Positions 1 through 5,198 are shown, numbered from the stretch's first letter. The stretch: 5,198 nucleotides of DNA from Methylomonas sp. (GCA_026988195.1 JALSLS010000009.1:1-5198), one strand, 5' to 3'. Notes: generated from the sequence alone by a model not told the origin. Made by a program: numbers and translations.

Positions 1-1
1 T

Positions 2-64
2 GTTAAACAGAGTGGTGGTGATGTCACTGCCAATTTATTAAGAGCAGCTTTGACAGGTTTATAA
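2..64 (+). CDS. C-terminal end of an unidentified protein (partial)
   Basis: An open frame runs from the window edge to a TAA stop and encodes VKQSGGDVTANLLRAALTGL. The sequence reads like an ordinary soluble or amphipathic protein end, with Gly-Gly followed by a helix-like NLLRAAL segment, but 20 residues are too few to assign a family. The frame could be open by chance; the residue composition and the lack of any competing frame are the only support. If real, the gene runs toward mltD and ends tail to tail with it, with the repeat island between them. No terminator with a T-run directly follows the stop. Confidence 0.4.
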   Translation, partial: VKQSGGDVTANLLRAALTGL

Positions 65-105
65 AATTTTAGGGGTAACTATTCAGCATCTTTAGTGCAA
101 AGTTT

Positions 106-244
106 TGTAGGAGCGTCCGCCCTCGGCAATTGCTCCTGCATTGCTCTACCTACGTGCATCCATGCACTAGTCGGCGCGAAGGTAATTGAAAGTTTTAGAG
201 AAAAGAGCATCATTTTAATCGCGCCGAGGGCGGACGCTCCTACA
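106..244. repeat. REPIN-like inverted pair of REP-type sequences, left arm interrupted
   Basis: The arms 106-127 and 223-244 are perfect 22-bp inverted repeats starting with TGTAGGAGCG. Each unit opens with GTAG, the tetranucleotide typical of RAYT-associated REP sequences. The intact right unit contains a small internal hairpin at 219-234: stem TC-CGCC/GGCG-GA with one unpaired base. Two such units facing each other across a short spacer is the REPIN arrangement. In the left unit the sequence breaks after CCTCGGC and resumes as TCGGCGCGA at 171-179. Removing 48 bases restores a 26-bp perfect arm matching the right one (219-244). Family membership is inferred from form, not from a database match. 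Confidence 0.7.
128..170 (+). repeat. 43-bp hairpin repeat, copy 1 (inside the REP arm)
   Basis: This is one of three copies of a short dispersed unit beginning with TTGCTCCTGCATTGCTCTACC and similar variants. Its 3' part forms a perfect 6-bp hairpin at 154-167, GTGCAT/ATGCAC with a CC loop. The copy sits inside the left REP-like arm and is bordered by TCGGC on both sides (123-127 and 171-175), as expected for a 5-bp target duplication. It shares 33 of 43 bases with copy 2, and most of the differences fall in paired stem positions. Confidence 0.7.
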
Positions 245-311
245 TCATCATTGTCTACTCACAAGCTGAATAGTTGCGTAGCTGGCTATGCGCCTATTTA
301 TACACCTCGAC

Positions 312-354
312 AACTGCTCCTGCGTTGTTCTACCTACACACATCCTTGTGTTAG
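312..354 (+). repeat. 43-bp hairpin repeat, copy 2
   Basis: This unit aligns without gaps to copy 1 over 43 bases with 10 differences. Both keep GCTCCTGC near the start, TCTACCTAC in the middle and a CATCC hairpin tip. The hairpin at 338-351 reads ACACA...TGTGT-like: the three outermost stem pairs differ from copy 1 on both strands at once, so pairing is kept, while the pair closing the loop is a T/T mismatch. No clear flanking duplication is seen; the neighbours are TCGAC on the left and TTGAA on the right. Confidence 0.65.
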
Positions 355-439
355 TTGAATACGAACAAAAACCCTGCGTCAGTTGCCCAAGTTATTCCGT
401 GCGCGTTCCTTAATAGGCAATAAATAACCCACCAAAATA

Positions 440-481
440 GTTCCCATGCTCCAGCAATCCGTGATGCTGGAGCATGGGAAC
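440..481. repeat. 17-bp-stem hairpin repeat
   Basis: GTTCCCATGCTCCAGCA at 440-456 is perfectly complementary to 465-481, with an 8-base loop ATCCGTGA. The GTTCCCAYGCTCCAGC palindrome resembles a dispersed intergenic repeat that I recall from several proteobacterial genomes, but I cannot confirm copy number here. There is no T-run after either arm, so it does not look like a standard intrinsic terminator, although so stable a stem could still block or stabilise transcripts from either side. Confidence 0.65.
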
Positions 482-561
482 GATGAGGGGTAGTTTGTTT
501 TTCATTCGTAAGGTTAAAATCTTCGCCTTTTAGGCGAACAGATTCATCTTAAATATTACAA

Positions 562-680
562 GAATGTTTGTAACCGTTGACCTCCCCCTTTGAAAAAGGG
601 GGATTGAGGGGGATTTGTCTAATAAAATCTCCCCTAACCTCTCTTTTCCAAAAAGGGGGATTGAACGTTTACGAATGTTT
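562..680. mobile_element. MITE-like 103-bp palindromic element with 8-bp direct repeats
   Basis: The core at 570-672 begins GTAACCGTT and ends with AACGTTTAC, giving 9-bp terminal inverted repeats with one mismatch. Both ends are bordered by the identical 8-mer GAATGTTT (562-569 and 673-680), which looks like a target-site duplication. The interior is a long imperfect palindrome centred near 620. Each half contains a TCCCCCTTT.../AAAGGGGGA hairpin (the left one at 583-603) followed by GGGGGATTT-type sequence. The C-rich/G-rich interior resembles a repeat widespread in bacterial intergenic regions. It carries no transposase, so it would be non-autonomous. Transposase family unknown. Confidence 0.6.
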
Positions 681-758
681 AGGTGTATCCATTGTGAAAA
701 TGGTAGGGAATTAGGTGCAAGTTTAGAAGGAGGGAGATTACGAAAAAGAGTTTGATTA

Positions 759-788
759 TTGGGGCGCAGGCTAAAGCCTGCGCCCCAA
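759..788. repeat. 14-bp-stem palindrome (REP-like)
   Basis: TTGGGGCGCAGGCT at 759-772 pairs perfectly with 775-788 across an AA loop. The CAGGCTAAAGCCTG core resembles REP-like palindromes found between genes in many gammaproteobacteria. It lies about 95 bp past the mltD stop on that gene's downstream side. On that strand no long T-run follows, so an intrinsic terminator is possible but not typical. Confidence 0.65.
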
Positions 789-794
789 AATAAC

Positions 795-828
795 AGGGCT
801 ATTTGCCCTATGTCCTGACTTTTAGTCA
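795..828. repeat. Two small tandem hairpins next to the palindrome
   Basis: AGGGC/GCCCT with a TATTT loop (795-809) is followed by TGACT/AGTCA with a TTT loop (816-828). Together with the 759-788 palindrome they form three hairpins in 70 bp just beyond the 3' end of mltD. They could help end or protect the mltD transcript; each alone is short enough to arise by chance. Confidence 0.35.
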
Positions 829-883
829 CCAAGCTCTCTAACCCACCCTCCCATACCCAACTTGTAACACTTCAAAAACCCCG

Positions 884-2230
884 TTAACCTCCTCTAATAA
901 TCAATTTTTGCCCTGGGCGAAGAACTTTATTTAGGGAAATATTGTTCCAGTGAGCGATATCTTTGCTTCGAACATCAAACTGCCGAGCTATATCCCAAAA
1001 AGTATCCCCTTTTTTAACGGTATAAAGCTTGTGCATATTGTTAGCATCTTTAGTTAAAGAAGAGGGGATAAGGATATATTTTCCGGCTCTAATGTTGCTA
1101 TTGGCTAAGTGATTACCTTTTAGCAAAGCATTGACTGTTGTGTTGTATTTATTAGCAATAAGCCCCAAGTTTTCGCCTGCCTTTATTTTATGACGGAGCC
1201 ACTTCATTCGGTCTTTTTTTAGTGTTGAGGCAAGTTTAGTTTTAAAAGCATCAGCTTTATCGGTATGGACTAACAGATGGAAAGGGCCATCAGGATCAGT
1301 ACTCCCTCTTTTAAAGGCAGGGTTTAAGATAAAAAAATCATTCAGAGGTGTGTTAGCCATTTCTGCGGCGATTGATAAGTCAATTTGAGAGTGAATATCA
1401 ACAATAGAAAAGTATGGGGTGTTGGGAATTTCTAATAAAGGGATATTGTAGCTATCAGCATTAGCCAGTATTTTGGCAATGGCTAACAAACGTGGCACAT
1501 AGGTTTTTGTTTCTTTTCGTAAAGGTAAAGACCAGTAATCAGCCTGCAACCCTTGATTTCTGTTTTTTCTAATAGCTTTTCTGATATTACCTTTTCCCGC
1601 ATTATAGGCTGCAAGTGCTAAGAACCAGTCATCGTCAAATGTTTTACTGAGTTGTTTTAAGTAGTCGGTTGCCGCTTGTGTCGAAGTGTATATATCTCTA
1701 CGGCCGTCATACCACCAGTTTTGTTTTAAACCAAAAAAACGGCCTGTTGCAGGCATAAATTGCCATAAGCCTGCGGCTTTACTTCTAGAAAGAGCATGAG
1801 GTAAAAATGCACTTTCAACAATAGGCAATAAAGCAAGTTCACCCGGAATTTGTTTTGACTCTACTTCATTCAGAATAAAGTACAAATAGGGTTCAGCACG
1901 GCGTTGAATTTTTGTTAAATACTCAGGGTGCTTTAAGTATCTTTGTATTTCGTAATCAACGCGTTCATTATCAATATTAGGTAATGCATAAAGTGAGAAT
2001 AAACGATCCCATACTGATGCATGAAAAGTTGAGATAGGTTCAACTTTTTCTAGTGAGATAAGCGGCTGATTAGGACCGATGTCTTTTGGGATACCAACTA
2101 ATTCAATAATAGAAGGGTTTGGTTCTTTTATAAAAGCATGGGTCGTAGCTTTTTCTGCACAGCCTGCGCTGAAAAGTATAATCAAATACAGTAAAAAATT
2201 GCTTGACCTGATAGAATTGAATACGGACAT
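884..2230 (-). CDS. mltD: Membrane-bound lytic murein transglycosylase D
   Basis: This 448-residue protein is close in length to E. coli MltD (about 452). It cleaves the MurNAc-GlcNAc bond of peptidoglycan, leaving 1,6-anhydromuramyl ends, and should act at the periplasmic face of the outer membrane. Residues 8-24 form a lipoprotein signal ending SAGC, so Cys24 is the likely lipidated residue; Ser at -3 is less usual than Leu. The GH23 goose-lysozyme-like domain spans roughly 105-255. It contains LLPIVESAF with the predicted catalytic Glu139, then AAGLWQFMPATG (152-163) and ALAAYNAGKGN (205-215), all hallmark motifs. Two LysM peptidoglycan-binding repeats follow at about 345-390 and 402-446. 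The start is supported by the signal peptide; the upstream ribosome binding site is weak. It is divergent from the yafS-like gene, as in enterobacteria. Confidence 0.95.
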   Translation of the reverse strand: MSVFNSIRSSNFLLYLIILFSAGCAEKATTHAFIKEPNPSIIELVGIPKDIGPNQPLISLEKVEPISTFHASVWDRLFSLYALPNIDNERVDYEIQRYLKHPEYLTKIQRRAEPYLYFILNEVESKQIPGELALLPIVESAFLPHALSRSKAAGLWQFMPATGRFFGLKQNWWYDGRRDIYTSTQAATDYLKQLSKTFDDDWFLALAAYNAGKGNIRKAIRKNRNQGLQADYWSLPLRKETKTYVPRLLAIAKILANADSYNIPLLEIPNTPYFSIVDIHSQIDLSIAAEMANTPLNDFFILNPAFKRGSTDPDGPFHLLVHTDKADAFKTKLASTLKKDRMKWLRHKIKAGENLGLIANKYNTTVNALLKGNHLANSNIRAGKYILIPSSLTKDANNMHKLYTVKKGDTFWDIARQFDVRSKDIAHWNNISLNKVLRPGQKLIIRGG

Positions 2231-2267
2231 GTACAGATGAATCCCACTAAATTTATCTCAACATTCA

Positions 2268-2296
2268 ATTATATCTTAATATGTATTTATTTCTAG
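2268..2296 (-). promoter_or_regulatory. Candidate mltD promoter
   Basis: On the - strand an exact TATAAT (2268-2273) lies about 37 bases before the mltD start codon. The hexamer 17 bases further upstream, CTAGAA (2291-2296), is a poor -35 match. The 74-bp gap to the divergent yafS-like gene must hold promoters for both directions. No convincing + strand promoter stands out in this very AT-rich stretch. Confidence 0.35.
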
Positions 2297-2304
2297 TTTG
2301 ACGT

Positions 2305-3027
2305 ATGAAAAGAGAATTTTTGTTTTCCTTTTATGAAACTCCTCAAGGTAAGATGTTACAAATACAGGAGGAAAAATATTTAAGGCGATCTATTACCGTT
2401 AGTTGTAAACAAACAATATTACAAATTGGAGCACTAGAGTGGGAAAATGAATTTATAGATTGTTCCTTGTATCAAAAATTTAGTATTCTTGATGCCGAAG
2501 GCAAGGGGTACTTCGAGGCTGTTAAAATTTATGGCAAGTCTTATTTGTTACCCATACAAAGTGAGACGGTAGATTTGGTGATTATCCCCCACCTCTTAGA
2601 ATTTGATGAACATCGGTTTCAGACGATGAGAGAAGTTGAGCGAATATTAAAGCCAGAAGGTGAAGTTATTATTATGAATTTTAATTCACTTAATATTTGG
2701 GTTCGCTTACTCTTTGTTTGGAATAAAAAAATGTCAAGGTCTTGGCGGGGACACTTTATTAACCGATCTAGAGTGGCTGACTGGTTGAAGCTATTAAATT
2801 TTGAAATAAAAACAACCTCTGAATTTACTTTAGATTCGTTTTTAACAACTCCTGAACGCTTTAAGTTAGGTACGAGAAGCTTCTTTTCTATGGCTTATGC
2901 TGTGCGCGCAGTTAAGAGGCGCTACACATTAATCCCTCTAACACCCGCAAAAGCTAAACCTTCTCGGTTAATATCTATTGCATCGGGTTTAGAGTCTTCA
3001 ACACATAGGACAAAAGAACATGACTGA
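2305..3027 (+). CDS. yafS: YafS-like SAM-dependent methyltransferase family protein
   Basis: This 240-residue protein matches the layout of E. coli YafS, a putative class I methyltransferase of unknown substrate. An N-terminal segment with the SAM-site strand ILQIGAL lies at 38-44. It is followed by LPIQSETVDLVIIPHLLEF (82-100), equivalent to the acidic and post-II strands, and RILKPEGEVIIMNFN (113-127), the typical strand after motif III. WLKLLNFEI (160-168) and a basic tail with RRYTLIPLTP complete the family pattern. The glycine-rich loop is weak: after QIG comes ALEWEN rather than GxGxG, so cofactor binding is not assured. The gene sits between mltD and rnhA as in enterobacteria and overlaps rnhA by 8 bp, suggesting one transcript. 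No clear ribosome binding site precedes its ATG. The symbol follows the E. coli relative by family and position. Confidence 0.75.
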   Translation: MKREFLFSFYETPQGKMLQIQEEKYLRRSITVSCKQTILQIGALEWENEFIDCSLYQKFSILDAEGKGYFEAVKIYGKSYLLPIQSETVDLVIIPHLLEFDEHRFQTMREVERILKPEGEVIIMNFNSLNIWVRLLFVWNKKMSRSWRGHFINRSRVADWLKLLNFEIKTTSEFTLDSFLTTPERFKLGTRSFFSMAYAVRAVKRRYTLIPLTPAKAKPSRLISIASGLESSTHRTKEHD

Positions 3028-3451
3028 ACAAGTCATCATATATACTGATGGTGCATGTAAAGGAAACCCTGGGCCTGGCGGTTGGGGTGTTTTTTTACAA
3101 TATAAAGCGCATAAAAAAGAGTTTTATGGCGGGGAAAAACTGACAACTAATAATCGAATGGAGTTGATGGCTGCTATTATGGCTTTAGAGACCTTAACTA
3201 AGCCTTGTGATGTCGCTTTACATACAGATTCTAAATATGTATTACAGGGGATAACCGATTGGATGGATAACTGGAAAAAAAGAGGTTGGAAGACAGCCGC
3301 TAAAAAACCAGTTAAAAATGAAGACTTATGGCGTAGATTAGATGCGGCTATTGAAAAACATCGAATAAATTGGGTTTGGGTTAAAGGTCATTCTGGTGAT
3401 ATAGGTAATGAAAAGGCCGATGATTTAGCAAATAGAGGTGTGCCGGGATAG
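3020..3451 (+). CDS. rnhA: Ribonuclease HI
   Basis: The 143-residue protein degrades the RNA strand of RNA-DNA hybrids in the cytoplasm, removing R-loops and stray primers. All four carboxylate metal ligands known from E. coli RNase HI are at the same positions: Asp10 in YTDGACKGNPGPGG, Glu48 in NNRMELMAA, Asp70 in HTDSKYV and Asp134 in NEKADDLA. The catalytic-loop His124 in VKGHSG is also kept, as is the basic handle region DNWKKRGWKTA (83-93). The protein is about 12 residues shorter than the E. coli enzyme (155), all lost from the C-terminal tail, which is not catalytic. The ATG lies inside the end of the methyltransferase gene, with AGGA about 11 bases upstream, so translation is probably coupled. 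The usual partner dnaQ is not next to it. Confidence 0.97.
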   Translation: MTEQVIIYTDGACKGNPGPGGWGVFLQYKAHKKEFYGGEKLTTNNRMELMAAIMALETLTKPCDVALHTDSKYVLQGITDWMDNWKKRGWKTAAKKPVKNEDLWRRLDAAIEKHRINWVWVKGHSGDIGNEKADDLANRGVPG

Positions 3452-3492
3452 TTTAGGGATGCCATAAAATAAAAGTAACTATCGCTCTTAGC

Positions 3493-3517
3493 CCCTTCTC
3501 CCAAGTGGGGAGAAGGG
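3493..3517. terminator. Stem-loop after rnhA, possible terminator or dispersed repeat
   Basis: CCCTTCTCCC (3493-3502) pairs perfectly with GGGAGAAGGG (3508-3517) around an AAGTG loop, about 40 bp past the rnhA stop. The stem is strong enough to end transcription, but the + strand continues GTTGGGATG with no T-run. The CCCTTCTCCC...GGGAGAAGGGTTGGG form resembles a dispersed proteobacterial intergenic repeat, so a repeat origin is as likely as a dedicated terminator. Confidence 0.45.
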
Positions 3518-3526
3518 TTGGGATGA

Positions 3527-3569
3527 TACCCACATGGATGTAGGTAAATAGAGTAATGCAGGAGCAGCG
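3527..3569 (-). repeat. 43-bp hairpin repeat, copy 3 (inverted)
   Basis: Read on the - strand, this unit aligns to copies 1 and 2 through GCTGCTCCTGCATTACTCT and ends in a CATCCATG hairpin. Across its core (unit positions 4-37) it matches copy 1 at 29 of 34 bases. The stem (3530-3543) again keeps pairing with different outer bases: C-G, T-G wobble and A-T where copy 1 has G-C, T-A and G-C. In copies 2 and 3 a GAATAGTT 8-mer lies 36 and 40 bases upstream of the unit, and a CCTCGRC 7-mer lies nearer, so the full element may be longer than 43 bp. Confidence 0.6.
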
Positions 3570-3639
3570 AAGTGGTGTGCCGAGGAGAGTAAAATAAGCT
3601 CCTCCCCTTAACTATTCTATCTATATTTAATGGTGTCTG

Positions 3640-4548
3640 ATGATGACTCTTATAAAGGCTTTTCTTTTTGCTCTTTTAGTGGCTGTTAATGTAAATGTTC
3701 TGGCTGAATGTCAGAGCCAGCGAGTAAAAATCCAGGTTTTAGGTTCAGGTGGTCCTGAATTAACAGACGGGCGAGCTTCTACTTCATACCTGATTTGGTT
3801 AGATAACAAAGGAATAGGTCTGATTGATGCAGGTTCTGGCAGCAGTTTAAATTATGAAAAAACTAAGGCAAAGGTAAACGATATTGAGTTTATTGCCTTT
3901 ACTCATTTTCATGTCGATCATAGTGCAGATTTTCCTGCCTATATCAAAGGCGCTTATTTTACACAGCGTTCTCAAAATCTGCATGTATTTGGGCCTGCAG
4001 GTAATAAGTTAATGCCTTCGGCAACTGAATTTACCCAGAGGCTCTTTGGTAAAGAGGGTGTATATCCTTACTTGAATAATTATATTTCCAGTCAAAAAGA
4101 CAGTAATTTTAAAGTTATTGCAAAAGACCTTAACCTGGTCAAACATAAAAAGCAGAATGTTTATATGACAAATGCTTATTCACTCTCAGCAATTCCCGTT
4201 CATCATGGGCCACTGCCTGCTTTAGCGTGGCGTATTGATTTAGCAGGATGTTCTATCGCTTTTTCAGGTGATATGAGTAATCAATTTAAAACCTTAACTG
4301 TTTTAGCCAAAGGTGTAGATACCTTAGTCGCTCATAATGCTATTCCTGAGTTACAACAAGGCGTGGGGCGTAAATTACATATGCCACCCTCAGAAATTGC
4401 AAAAATTGCTCAGCAAGCAGGCGTAAAAAAATTAATTTTATCGCATAGGATGAAGCGTACGCTAGGGCATGAGCAAGAAACGCTAGGCCTTATTAAAAAA
4501 TACTATAAAGGAAGTGTAAAATTTGCCAATGATATGGATAGTTTTTAA
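3640..4548 (+). CDS. Secreted metallo-beta-lactamase-fold hydrolase (RNase Z-like group)
   Basis: This 302-residue protein has a signal peptide (residues 1-22) with a hydrophobic core and a VLA|E cleavage site, so it is probably periplasmic. The mature part has the complete two-metal centre of the MBL superfamily: THFHVDH with His89, His91, Asp93 and His94; the VHHG pair His188/His189; FSGD with Asp211; and LSH with His269. The early LGSGGPE loop (34-40) and the order of motifs fit the RNase Z/arylsulfatase-like branch rather than true beta-lactamases or glyoxalase II. An exported protein is unlikely to process tRNA, so the substrate is unknown. Cys24 and Cys204 could form a disulfide. Two adjacent ATGs (3640, 3643) are equally usable; the GGTG upstream is a weak ribosome binding site. 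The next gene begins directly after its stop. Confidence 0.85.
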   Translation: MMTLIKAFLFALLVAVNVNVLAECQSQRVKIQVLGSGGPELTDGRASTSYLIWLDNKGIGLIDAGSGSSLNYEKTKAKVNDIEFIAFTHFHVDHSADFPAYIKGAYFTQRSQNLHVFGPAGNKLMPSATEFTQRLFGKEGVYPYLNNYISSQKDSNFKVIAKDLNLVKHKKQNVYMTNAYSLSAIPVHHGPLPALAWRIDLAGCSIAFSGDMSNQFKTLTVLAKGVDTLVAHNAIPELQQGVGRKLHMPPSEIAKIAQQAGVKKLILSHRMKRTLGHEQETLGLIKKYYKGSVKFANDMDSF

Positions 4549-5198
4549 ATGAGCACATTATATTATTACCATAAAGATTTTTTACTGCATGATACAGGGC
4601 TAGGGCACCCTGAAAACCCTGATAGATTAATTCATATAAATGTAGCTTTAGAAAATGCTAAATTTAATTCATTAGTCAGAATCACGCCTAAAATTCGTAA
4701 CGACAGTCAAGATTTAATCCGATTAGTACATACACAGGGATTAATAGATTATGTACTGCAAAAAGTGGAAGCTGAAAATTATATCCGCTTAGATCCAGAT
4801 ACTTTGTTATCAGCGGGTTCTGCTAATGCGGTACTTTTGGCTGTGAGTGCAGCCTGTGATGCCGTTGATAAAGTTATTGATAATCAGGCAGATAATGCTT
4901 TCTGTGCTGTTCGCCCGCCTGGGCACCATGCTGAACCCCAAAATTCCATGGGGTTTTGTTTGTTCAATATTATATCTATTGCCGCAAGTTATGCTCTAAC
5001 TAAACCACAGATTAAACGTGTTGCTATTATTGACTTTGATGTACACCATGGCAACGGAACACAAGCAACATTTGATCAAAATGCAGCGGTATTTTATGCT
5101 TCTACCCATGAAATGCCTAATTATCCTGGTACAGGATACTCGTCAGAAAAGGGAGTCGGTAATATCGTTAATGTTCCGCTCGCATCTGGAGAGACAGG
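4549..5198 (+). CDS. Histone deacetylase/acetylpolyamine amidohydrolase family protein (partial)
   Basis: Translation from the ATG abutting the previous stop (TAAATG) stays open to the window edge, giving 216 residues of a protein usually around 300-plus. It belongs to the zinc-dependent deacetylase superfamily (HDAC, AcuC, acetylpolyamine amidohydrolase). HPENPDR (20-26) is the N-terminal motif of class II members. AVRPPGHHA (120-128) supplies the active-site pair His126/His127. DFDVHHGNGTQ (162-172) carries the zinc ligands Asp164 and His166. The third zinc Asp and the catalytic Tyr would lie beyond the window. Bacterial relatives remove acetyl groups from polyamines, acetyl-lysine or other small amides in the cytoplasm; the substrate cannot be read from this part. 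There is no signal peptide. Lacking its own clear ribosome binding site, it is probably translated by coupling to the hydrolase gene upstream. Confidence 0.93.
   Translation, partial: MSTLYYYHKDFLLHDTGLGHPENPDRLIHINVALENAKFNSLVRITPKIRNDSQDLIRLVHTQGLIDYVLQKVEAENYIRLDPDTLLSAGSANAVLLAVSAACDAVDKVIDNQADNAFCAVRPPGHHAEPQNSMGFCLFNIISIAASYALTKPQIKRVAIIDFDVHHGNGTQATFDQNAAVFYASTHEMPNYPGTGYSSEKGVGNIVNVPLASGET

Larger units (their letters stand above)
77..275. repeat. Outer 11-bp inverted repeat enclosing the REPIN
   Basis: AACTATTCAGC at 77-87 is perfectly mirrored by GCTGAATAGTT at 265-275. The pair lies outside the REPIN arms at nearly equal distances, 18 bases on the left and 20 on the right, so it may be the outer end of a larger palindromic element. 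The bases between the outer and inner arms do not pair well. Eleven matching bases at this spacing could still be chance in AT-rich DNA. Confidence 0.4.
65..883. other. Repeat-rich convergent intergenic island without genes
   Basis: This stretch of about 820 bp holds no credible coding region. The frames open across it (95-358 on +, 530-832 on -) are made largely of palindromic repeat sequence, lack plausible ribosome binding sites and show no protein-like composition. It contains at least five unrelated inverted-repeat units, listed separately. I see nothing recognisable in 355-439, 682-758 or 829-883. Lying between the 3' ends of two convergent genes, it is a place where insertions are tolerated because no promoter needs to be preserved. 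Confidence 0.8.

Noticed and set aside
128..354. Possible CRISPR array from similar short units
   Set aside because: Only two units lie here, 141 bp apart with 10 differences in 43 bases and no regular spacers; no cas gene is visible.
95..358. Open frame of 87 codons on the + strand
   Set aside because: It is built from the REPIN arms and two 43-bp repeats, has no ribosome binding site and no protein-like pattern.
530..832. Open frame of 100 codons on the - strand
   Set aside because: It is translated repeat sequence: the MITE-like palindrome gives two SIPLF segments and the 759-788 palindrome another part. No start signal or recognisable domain is seen.
3571..3606. GAGGAG...CTCCTC inverted repeat as a terminator or operator
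   Set aside because: Only six paired bases around a 12-base loop, with no T-run; easily chance next to the repeat patch.
3608..3636. Promoter for the MBL-fold gene (TTAACT with a TATATT-like box)
   Set aside because: The two hexamers cannot be placed at a normal 16-18 base spacing, so no specific promoter can be supported.
3640..4548. Reading the MBL-fold gene as gloB displaced from the mltD neighbourhood
   Set aside because: It has a signal peptide and RNase Z/arylsulfatase-like motif order (LGSGGPE near the start, FSGD, LSH), not the glyoxalase II layout.

Overview
The window looks like a chromosomal segment of an AT-rich gammaproteobacterium. The evidence is a MltD-type lytic transglycosylase diverging from a YafS-like methyltransferase followed by an RNase HI gene, which matches the enterobacterial mltD-gloB-yafS-rnhA-dnaQ neighbourhood with gloB and dnaQ absent. 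The GC-rich palindromic repeats in an otherwise AT-rich background would suit lineages such as the Methylococcales or Thiotrichales, but this placement is a guess that the sequence alone cannot settle.

Layout. Positions 2-64 hold what is probably the last 20 codons of an unidentified gene on the + strand. Positions 65-883 contain no convincing gene. They form a repeat island between two genes that converge tail to tail: a REPIN-like inverted pair with a second small repeat inserted in its left arm, another copy of that small repeat, a 17-bp-stem hairpin, a 103-bp MITE-like element flanked by 8-bp direct repeats, and a 14-bp-stem palindrome followed by two small hairpins. mltD occupies 884-2230 on the - strand. 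A 74-bp divergent promoter region separates it from the yafS-like gene (2305-3027, +), which overlaps rnhA (3020-3451, +) by 8 bp. A second, shorter repeat patch (3452-3639) carries a 10-bp-stem hairpin and a third, inverted copy of the small repeat. After it come a secreted metallo-beta-lactamase-fold hydrolase (3640-4548) and, directly abutting its stop codon, a class II histone-deacetylase/acetylpolyamine-amidohydrolase family gene (4549 to beyond the window end).

How the genes relate. MltD trims peptidoglycan at the cell envelope, RNase HI removes RNA from RNA-DNA hybrids, and the YafS-like protein is a putative SAM-dependent methyltransferase. Their linkage is an old conserved gene order rather than a known pathway. 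The hydrolase and deacetylase genes are probably co-transcribed, but they act in different compartments (predicted periplasm and cytoplasm), so a shared function is not evident.

No clear new multi-gene system is visible. The most distinctive signal is the 43-bp repeat family: three copies whose hairpin stem is preserved by compensating base changes, one copy sitting inside a REP-like arm.
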